A stretch of 64,000 bases of DNA from NCBI GenBank assembly GCA_033584155.1, contig CP138355.1:1-64000 (forward strand). Reading direction: 5' to 3'. A program made the position numbers and the translations under genes. The notes under the pieces were generated by a model. The model ran no database searches, had not been told where the DNA came from, and saw nothing but the letters and a program-made list of their open reading frames with translations. The first letter of the stretch is position 1. Each line of letters begins with the position of its first letter. Source of the DNA: Candidatus Electrothrix scaldis (GTDB lineage: Bacteria; Desulfobacterota; Desulfobulbia; Desulfobulbales; Desulfobulbaceae). Shown piece by piece: positions 58,049 to 64,000 of the stretch.

Positions 58049-58201
58049 AATGATGGACCATAAAGCTATTCTTGCTCGTGATTCATATATTCACGATAAT
58101 ATTGACACGGATGATATGCAGGACAAGATCAAAACATTATACCAGGGTCTATGAAAGGTCAAGGAGGAACCTGAAACAGCTCAGGAGTCCAGAGACAATA
58201 T

Positions 58202-60895
58202 CTACTCCTCTCCTTCTCCCGTTTCCCCTTCCTTACCCTTACTCTTACCCAAAGCCTTCCAGACACTGGCAGACAATTTATTCCTGAGCACTGGCTTCAT
58301 TAAATACTCTTTAACACCAAGGGCCTTGGCCTTTTCCTCGTTCATCATCTCACTGAAACCGGTGCATAAAATAATGGGCAAATCCGGTCGTTGCTCCAAA
58401 ATCTTTTTTGCCAGCTCTATTCCGGTCATCTTAGGCATAGCCATATCAGTGATAATAAGGTCAAAGTCTTCTGGCTGTTGACTAAAAAGCTCCCAGGCCG
58501 CAAGACTGTCTGTTTCCGTGGTCACCGTATAGCCAAGCTGCATCAACATATAGCGGGTAATATCGACAACGGCCTGTTCATCATCAACGACAAGGATATG
58601 CTCTGTTCCTCGTTCTCCTCGGCTCGCCCCAAGAGACAGACTATCCTCCTGCTCATTTTTTTCATGGAAACGAGGAAAATAGATCCGAAAAGTAGTCCCC
58701 TGTTCTGACTCAGAGTAGACAGATATCGCCCCCTTATGTTCGCAGACAATAGCATGCACTGTGGCAAGGCCCAATCCTGTTCCGCCCTGTTCCTTTTTGG
58801 TTGTAAAATAGGGCTCATAAATTTTCTCTATGAATTCCGGAGCGATTCCGCAGCCGGTATCACTTACCTCCAGCATAATATATGGCCCAGGCCGTAATCC
58901 ATAGACTATATCTTCAGCAGTCAGGACAAGGGGACGCATGGCAACGCCTAAGGTTCCGCCGGTTTCCATCATGGCCTGATAGGCATTGGTACAGAGATTA
59001 ACCACCACCTGATGGATCTGGGTAGGATCAGCCATGATCTTGCCGCAAGAATTATCAATGCACTGCTTAATCTCAATAGAAGCCGGGATAGAGGAGCGAA
59101 GGAGCTTTAAGGCCTCTTTAACGATAAGATGTGGTTCCACTGGCTGCAGTGTTTGATCAGCTTGCCTGCTGAAGCCGAGAATCTGCTGGACCAAGTCTCT
59201 TGCCCGAAGCGCAGCATTGTATATCTGCTGGGCCTGAAAGCTCTCCACCGAGCCCTCAGACAGGCTTTCGCTCAATATTTCTGCATAGCCCATAATGGGA
59301 GACAGAATATTATTAAAGTCATGGGCAATGCCACCGGCAAGGGTACCGATCGCCTCCATTTTCTGGGCCTGACGGATTTTGGACTCCAGCAGTTTTTGCT
59401 CGGAAATATTCTTGGCAAAGCAAACAACGGCCGTCACCGCACCGGCCTCATCAAAAAGAGGGGCTGAAGATACCAAAAAGAAATTTGCATGCTCATTATC
59501 CTGGTGTTTTATCTGGCAGGATAATGTTTTTTTCTCCTGTATGGATCGGAGAGCTGGACAGCCATCACAGGGAAAAGAGGCCTCACGGAAGATCTCAAAA
59601 CAATGCATTCCTACAAGTCCCCCAGGCTCGGCATTGAAAAACTGCTCCGCTGCTCTGTTCGCGCGCAATACCCGCAGGGTGGGATCGAGGAAAAAGATTA
59701 TTTCATTAATCGCATCAAAGGTCCGTTGCCATTCATCACGGGCCTGGGCAATCAGCCGTACAGCCTCCTTTCTCTCACTAATATCCCGAACATTTATTAT
59801 CCGGCGTTCTTTCTTTCCATCACTACCAGCAACAAAGGTTATATTCACCTCGACAGGAAAACTCTCCCCGGTTTTGCGGGTATGGCGGGTCTCAAAAATA
59901 TGCGATTCATCGCCTTCAAGTACTTGCAGCTGCTCTGTAATTGCATCCTGCAAATCTTCCTCAACCAGACTGAGATAGGGTTTACCCACCAATTCATCAG
60001 GTTGGAAGCTATGTATTCCGGCAAAAGCCGGATTCAGTACATCCAGAGAAAATCCTCCTGACTTACTCAGAGCAAGGCCGCATTGAGCATGTTCAAAAAC
60101 ATCAGCCCATCTTTCCAGCTCTGCCTCATGTTCCATTCTTTCCTGGAGTCGGCTCTGCATTTTTCTGAGGAAAAAATAGAAAACAGGGAGCAACACCAGC
60201 CAAAGCAGGGCATACACCCAACACATCTGTCGGATCACCTCATTACTGGATTGCTGAAAAGACGCTAAAGGCAAAGAGATTCCTACTCCGCCACGAATAT
60301 CCCCTTCCTTATACCCCTGCTTGGCATGACATTTCAGGCAATCAACCTGCGCAATCATAGGGCGCATAAGACGCAGATAGGGCTGCCCTTCTATCTCTGT
60401 ATACTCAAGAACCTCCTTAACGCCCTGCTCAAAGGCTTGCAGCGCCTTTGTCTCCCAGGCATCGGGTGCATTCTCTGGGTTCAAATATTGCAAACTGGTA
60501 ATACGTCCTTTCACCCCGTACAACTCCTCAAACTGATTCATCATCTGATGCAGCATATAAGCTGGGTTCATCAGGGTGAGCTTTTTACCGGAAGGCGTCG
60601 TAATATCCCTTTCTGGAATATGGCTCAGGTTCGGATTTGGCGGAGTGTCCTCCGTGACAGGCACATAAACGCCTCCATGCGAAGAAGCCCAAAAACGAAA
60701 GGCCTGATCCTTATTAAAATGGGACCGCGCCTCATTCTCTACCAATTCTGTGAGCTGGCGGCGCTCCACATGGATGCTCCAGGCCAGAGACAGGGCAATC
60801 AGGCCTGTCCAAAGCATGAGACCTGAGAGGCCTAAAAGATACAATGTCTTATAAGGGGATGATTGCATATCGACTATTGGACTCTTACTGACCAT
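58202..60895 (-). CDS. Hybrid histidine kinase with haem-motif sensor and receiver domain
   Basis: An 897-residue membrane sensor. N-terminal membrane helix (about 14-36), then a periplasmic Tll0287/DUF3365-like domain with a c-type haem motif CLKCH (about 190), fitting redox or gas sensing. A second helix (about 222-240) follows. Two PAS domains (about 262-505) lead to a HisKA domain with IAHDFNNILSPIMGYAEIL, an HATPase with GGTGLGLATVHAIV, and a C-terminal receiver with HILVVDDEQAVVDI and ITDMAMPKMTG. No cognate regulator or target gene is adjacent, so the partner is probably elsewhere. Confidence 0.9.
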   Translation of the reverse strand: MVSKSPIVDMQSSPYKTLYLLGLSGLMLWTGLIALSLAWSIHVERRQLTELVENEARSHFNKDQAFRFWASSHGGVYVPVTEDTPPNPNLSHIPERDITTPSGKKLTLMNPAYMLHQMMNQFEELYGVKGRITSLQYLNPENAPDAWETKALQAFEQGVKEVLEYTEIEGQPYLRLMRPMIAQVDCLKCHAKQGYKEGDIRGGVGISLPLASFQQSSNEVIRQMCWVYALLWLVLLPVFYFFLRKMQSRLQERMEHEAELERWADVFEHAQCGLALSKSGGFSLDVLNPAFAGIHSFQPDELVGKPYLSLVEEDLQDAITEQLQVLEGDESHIFETRHTRKTGESFPVEVNITFVAGSDGKKERRIINVRDISERKEAVRLIAQARDEWQRTFDAINEIIFFLDPTLRVLRANRAAEQFFNAEPGGLVGMHCFEIFREASFPCDGCPALRSIQEKKTLSCQIKHQDNEHANFFLVSSAPLFDEAGAVTAVVCFAKNISEQKLLESKIRQAQKMEAIGTLAGGIAHDFNNILSPIMGYAEILSESLSEGSVESFQAQQIYNAALRARDLVQQILGFSRQADQTLQPVEPHLIVKEALKLLRSSIPASIEIKQCIDNSCGKIMADPTQIHQVVVNLCTNAYQAMMETGGTLGVAMRPLVLTAEDIVYGLRPGPYIMLEVSDTGCGIAPEFIEKIYEPYFTTKKEQGGTGLGLATVHAIVCEHKGAISVYSESEQGTTFRIYFPRFHEKNEQEDSLSLGASRGERGTEHILVVDDEQAVVDITRYMLMQLGYTVTTETDSLAAWELFSQQPEDFDLIITDMAMPKMTGIELAKKILEQRPDLPIILCTGFSEMMNEEKAKALGVKEYLMKPVLRNKLSASVWKALGKSKGKEGETGEGEE

Positions 60896-61009
60896 GCCGG
60901 ATTATAAAAAATATTCTTTTTCCATACACTTCATTACCAGAAGGAGACAAGCAAAAAGTGCGCTCGCCCTGGCGCCCGTAACCAGTCCCTTCCCACGCCT
61001 ATCAGTATC

Positions 61010-61037
61010 TTGACAGCAGGCTAATCATGCTTACTAT
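61010..61037 (+). promoter_or_regulatory. Promoter of htpG
   Basis: TTGACA (61010-61015), 16-base spacer, TACTAT (61032-61037), about 95 bases before the start codon. Good sigma70 match; a heat-shock sigma32 site was not evident. Confidence 0.55.
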
Positions 61038-61130
61038 TGGGTTTTATCAGAGAAATAATAGTTGTATCTAACCATAAAAATCAGAAACCGTGAACCATTA
61101 AAAAAATACTCTATCAGAAGGTTACCCATC

Positions 61131-63011
61131 ATGAGTACACAGGTTGAAACCAAACAATTTCAGGCAGAGACCCGCAAGGTTCTCGACATCGTCATCAATT
61201 CCCTTTACACCGAGCGCGACATCTTTGTCCGCGAGCTGGTTTCCAACGCCTCAGATGCCTTGGAAAAATTCCGCCACCTTTCCCTCACAGAGCAACCGGA
61301 ATTTGATGCCCACGTCCCGTTGGAAATCAATATCGACTGTGATGATAAGAAACACACCCTGACTATTACCGATACCGGTATCGGCATGACAGCCCAGGAA
61401 CTAGAGGAAAACCTGGGAACCATCGCCCATTCCGGTTCTGGAAAATTCGTGGAAGAATTGGCAGAAGCCGCTAAAAAGGATGTCAGCCTGATCGGTCAAT
61501 TTGGCGTGGGTTTTTATTCTGCCTTTATGGCAGCAAAAACAGTTACCGTACAAACCCGTTCCTGGGACGGCAGCGAGGGTCATGAGTGGCACTCTGACGG
61601 CAACGGTACCTATAGCATCCAGCCCTGCGAAGGTTTGCACCGGGGAACCAAAATTATCATTGAGCTAAAAGACGATGCAGAAGAGTACGGGCAAAAGTTT
61701 ACCTTAGAGCGCATCATTAAACAATATTCCACCTTTATTCCCTTTCCAGTAAAAGTGGAAGGAAATAAAGTTAATACTGTAGAAGCGATCTGGAGCCGCT
61801 CCAAAAGCGAGATCACTGAAGAAGAATACAACGAATTCTATAAGTTCGTTGGCAATGCCTATGATGAGCCCATTCATCGTCTCCATTTTTCTGCTGATGC
61901 ACCGCTGGCCATCAATGCCCTGCTCTTTGTTCCCAAAGAAAATTTCGAAACCCTGGGCATGGGTCGCATGGAACCGGGCGTGAACCTCTACTGCCAGAAG
62001 GTACTAATTGATCAGCACAGCAAAAATATTCTGCCCGAGTGGTTGCGTTTTATCAAGGGTGTGGTGGATTCCGAAGATTTGCCGCTGAATATCTCCCGTC
62101 AGTCGCTCCAGGATAACGCCCTGGTCATGAAACTGCGCAAAGTTATCACCAAACGCTTCCTCAAGTACATGGCAGAGGAAGCAAAAAAAGACAACGACAA
62201 GTATCTGGAGTTTTGGAAGACCTTTGGTTTTTTCCTCAAAGAGGGCGTCACCTCAGATTTTGAATATCAGAAAGAGTTGTCAGCACTGTTGCGCTTTGAA
62301 TCATCTGCCACCGAGGCAGGTAACATGACCTCTTTACAGGAATATGTGGACCGAATGAAAGAGGGGCAAGACGAGATCTACTACATCAACGGTCCCAGCA
62401 GGGGCGCCATCGAGAATGGTCCCTATGTAGAGATGTTCAAAAAACGGGATATTGAGATCCTCTACACCTTAGAGCCTATTGATGACTTTGTTCTCTCACA
62501 CTTAGGCGAGTTTGAGGGTAAGAAACTTCTTTCTGCTGACCGGGCTGACCTTCGCTTGCCGGAAAGCACCGAGAAAAACGATGAGACCCAGGATGACGCA
62601 GGTGAGGAGAAACTGGCAGAGGCTGTCCAGACTTCACTCTGTAAATGGATGAAGGAGGTTCTGGGCGATAAGGTCAAGGAAGTAAAATCATCCACCCGCC
62701 TGGTGGATAGCCCGGCCATGATCGTTAATGCCGACGCCTACATGACCTCCTCAATGGAGCGTATCCTGGCGGCCCAAGGCAAGAGCGGAAAGGATAATCC
62801 GATGATGACCGGAAAAAAAGAAATGGAAATCAACCCGGCCAGCTCATTGATCAAGAAGATGGCAGATCTGCGGAGCAAGGATCAGGACTTTGCCAAGGAG
62901 ATAGCAGAACAGATCTATGATAATGCTATGATTCAAGCTGGATTAGTTATTGATCCACAGGAGATGGTGAACCGCAACTATCGCATCCTGGAGCGGATGT
63001 CAGGGCAGTAA
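61131..63011 (+). CDS. htpG: Chaperone HtpG (Hsp90)
   Basis: A 626-residue Hsp90 homologue. The N-terminal ATPase domain has ETRKVLDIVINSLYTERDIFVRELVSNASDALEKFR, DTGIGMT and VGQFGVGFYSAFM, the Bergerat ATP-binding fold. The middle domain has LPLNISRQSLQDN, and the dimerising C-terminal domain ends in the usual helical region. Folds client proteins under stress. The frame opens at 61062, but ATG 61131 (MSTQVETKQF) has AGAAGG upstream and begins the family pattern. Followed by a strong terminator. Confidence 0.97.
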   Translation: MSTQVETKQFQAETRKVLDIVINSLYTERDIFVRELVSNASDALEKFRHLSLTEQPEFDAHVPLEINIDCDDKKHTLTITDTGIGMTAQELEENLGTIAHSGSGKFVEELAEAAKKDVSLIGQFGVGFYSAFMAAKTVTVQTRSWDGSEGHEWHSDGNGTYSIQPCEGLHRGTKIIIELKDDAEEYGQKFTLERIIKQYSTFIPFPVKVEGNKVNTVEAIWSRSKSEITEEEYNEFYKFVGNAYDEPIHRLHFSADAPLAINALLFVPKENFETLGMGRMEPGVNLYCQKVLIDQHSKNILPEWLRFIKGVVDSEDLPLNISRQSLQDNALVMKLRKVITKRFLKYMAEEAKKDNDKYLEFWKTFGFFLKEGVTSDFEYQKELSALLRFESSATEAGNMTSLQEYVDRMKEGQDEIYYINGPSRGAIENGPYVEMFKKRDIEILYTLEPIDDFVLSHLGEFEGKKLLSADRADLRLPESTEKNDETQDDAGEEKLAEAVQTSLCKWMKEVLGDKVKEVKSSTRLVDSPAMIVNADAYMTSSMERILAAQGKSGKDNPMMTGKKEMEINPASSLIKKMADLRSKDQDFAKEIAEQIYDNAMIQAGLVIDPQEMVNRNYRILERMSGQ

Positions 63012-63028
63012 GAAAGATATCAACCAAG

Positions 63029-63064
63029 AAGGGCACAGCAGAAATGCCGTGCCCTTTTCCTTTT
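63029..63064 (+). terminator. Intrinsic terminator after htpG
   Basis: GGGCAC (63031-63036) pairs with GTGCCC (63049-63054), followed by TTTTCCTTTT. Stem is extended by flanking A/T pairs. Located 20 bases after the htpG stop codon. Confidence 0.85.
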
Positions 63065-63075
63065 GCGACTGTTTT

Positions 63076-63645
63076 TTACGCCCACAACACCGATAAATCA
63101 AAACTAATTTCTGTAAAGGGCGGTAATGAAACGCTCTGGTCATCCTGCAAGGTTTTGAGCAACACCCATTTATTTCCTGATGATTCGGGTTGCAGTTGAT
63201 AGGCCTCCAAGGTTTGCAGATCCGGATCAACCAACCACAGATACTGCACTCCGTAATGGGCATATAAAGGCATCTTCACAGCTCGATCCGTCTTACCGGT
63301 TGAGGGAGAAAGCACCTCGCAGACCCAATCCGGTACACATTCAAACCAGGCGGTTTGCGGCAGTTCCGGCATGCGCGCGCGTTGCCAACCCGCCAGATCA
63401 GGAACCATTACATCGACATCCAGATGAAGCTCTGGTTCGTCAAGAATCCACCAACCTCCGGGACCACCTTGTCCGTGATCATAGGGAGTGACAATCTTTC
63501 CTCCCAATGAGGAAGATGCCCTTGCATGGCGGGGAGCCGGTCTTGGATGGGTTTCTAAAACTCCGTTCAGGATCTCACCCACAATATTTTCAGGCAGGCT
63601 CAACAAATCTTCGTAGACTGCGTAGCGCTTTGCTGCTTCTCCCAT
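63076..63645 (-). CDS. Uma2-family (DUF820) endonuclease-like protein
   Basis: A 189-residue PD-(D/E)XK-fold protein of the Uma2 family. Visible family segments are YEDLLSLPENIVGEILNGVLETHPRPAPRHA, LDVDVMVPDLAGWQRARMP (Asp positions) and CVPDWVCEVLSPSTGKTDRAVKMPLYAHYGVQYLWLVDPD, which carries the E-V-L-S-P catalytic pattern. Function is uncertain; many Uma2 proteins are tied to toxin-like or stress roles and spread by transfer. The ATG at 63645 is preceded by GGAGG-like sequence. Convergent with htpG. Confidence 0.9.
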   Translation of the reverse strand: MGEAAKRYAVYEDLLSLPENIVGEILNGVLETHPRPAPRHARASSSLGGKIVTPYDHGQGGPGGWWILDEPELHLDVDVMVPDLAGWQRARMPELPQTAWFECVPDWVCEVLSPSTGKTDRAVKMPLYAHYGVQYLWLVDPDLQTLEAYQLQPESSGNKWVLLKTLQDDQSVSLPPFTEISFDLSVLWA

Positions 63646-63717
63646 AAGGTAAGACCTCCTTATTATGAATACACGATACGGACAGATCTAATTTATACCA
63701 GGCAGATTCACCCAAAG

Positions 63718-64000
63718 TCAGGCGGCCACTTTCATATATTGTTTTTTTGCCAACAATGCCGCCCTCCGTATATAATACTTTGTTACACCGAGATTGACAA
63801 TAAGCTGCGATTTGATCCGGAAAAAAGGGTGCTGAAGGTCAACCACTGTATCATTATTGAAAATACGTTGTACACGTCCTAAAATCTGGCTCAAGGGCAC
63901 CGGGCTATCAAAATATGCGCAGGCATCACCTTTGGTCTGCACATACCATTCATTATGAATACAATATTTTCTGCACATCCGATGAACAAGAGGATTGCCG
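63718..64000 (-). CDS. Partial gene at window edge, function unknown
   Basis: The frame is open from the right edge of the window to a stop at 63718. It would read GNPLVHR before the first internal ATG at 63978, so the true start likely lies outside the window. The visible part, MCRKYCIHNEWYVQTKGDACAYFDSPVPLSQ, then LGRVQRIFNNDTVVDLQHPFF, is not a family I can name. The IHNEWYVQ and late basic helix (YYIRRAALLAKKQYM) hint at a nucleic-acid-binding or integrase-type C terminus, but this is a guess. Confidence 0.45.
   Translation of the reverse strand, partial: GNPLVHRMCRKYCIHNEWYVQTKGDACAYFDSPVPLSQILGRVQRIFNNDTVVDLQHPFFRIKSQLIVNLGVTKYYIRRAALLAKKQYMKVAA

Overview
The window reads as one contig of a Gram-negative, strictly or mainly anaerobic bacterium. 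Product types (flavodiiron protein, rubredoxin, desulfoferrodoxin, rubrerythrin, 2-Cys peroxiredoxin), the c-di-GMP-I-like leader, multihaem-style sensing and the overall protein flavour fit Desulfobacterota, most likely Desulfobulbales (cable bacteria and relatives). That placement is inference from protein families, not a database match. Coding is dense housekeeping interrupted by accessory blocks with lower GC, many repeats and broken genes.

Layout. 0.1-2.9 kb: dnaA and an AI-2E family transporter. 2.9-6.1 kb: accessory block with a 23-bp periodic repeat array, an RraB-like gene followed by an attC-like recombination site, two small membrane-protein genes and a UPF0175/PIN toxin-antitoxin pair. 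The block resembles a cluster of integron cassettes without an integrase. 6.1-9.6 kb: M16 peptidase and dtd. 9.6-20.2 kb: accessory/defence island lying against the 3' end of rsmE. It holds a PstI/BsuBI-type restriction-modification pair whose endonuclease is interrupted by an IS1380-type element, a second convergent methyltransferase/endonuclease pair, and repeated copies of a HAD-phosphatase plus caspase-like gene pair. Three extra decayed copies of the rsmE 3' end are scattered in it. 20.2-25.8 kb: rsmE, two secreted proteins, yajC, tgt, a TPR protein.

25.8-31.2 kb: an oxygen/peroxide-defence cluster, nearly all on the minus strand (zinc-ribbon protein, flavodiiron protein, rubredoxin, superoxide reductase, peroxiredoxin, rubrerythrin, a Fur-family regulator with an extra C-terminal helix-turn-helix region) and a cold-shock protein. 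31.5-35.9 kb: RND efflux pump and adaptor. 36-43.6 kb: second accessory block: small hypotheticals behind a repeated promoter-like motif, 46-bp palindromic repeats, a DUF4469-type protein with two decayed copies of its 3' end, a duplicated-domain secreted protein, and an IS1634-type element that is itself split by a 224-bp MITE with perfect 9-bp target duplications. It ends in a probable c-di-GMP-I (GEMM) riboswitch ahead of a PhnD-like binding protein.

43.6-64 kb: envelope proteins (large membrane-anchored protein, BtrH-like protein, PagL-like deacylase, polysaccharide deacetylase), a two-CW protein, a SulP transporter, an AraC regulator, a 46-residue small protein followed by an unusual fusion of a degenerate radical-SAM/SPASM-like region, a membrane segment and an extracytoplasmic CAP domain, protoporphyrinogen oxidase, a haem-motif hybrid histidine kinase, htpG, a Uma2 nuclease-like gene and a partial gene at the right edge.

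The most novel-looking items are the small-protein/radical-SAM-like/CAP unit, the HAD plus caspase-like pair repeated at rsmE, and the repeated 'echoes' of gene 3' ends (rsmE and the DUF4469 gene) that frame accessory DNA in two independent places.
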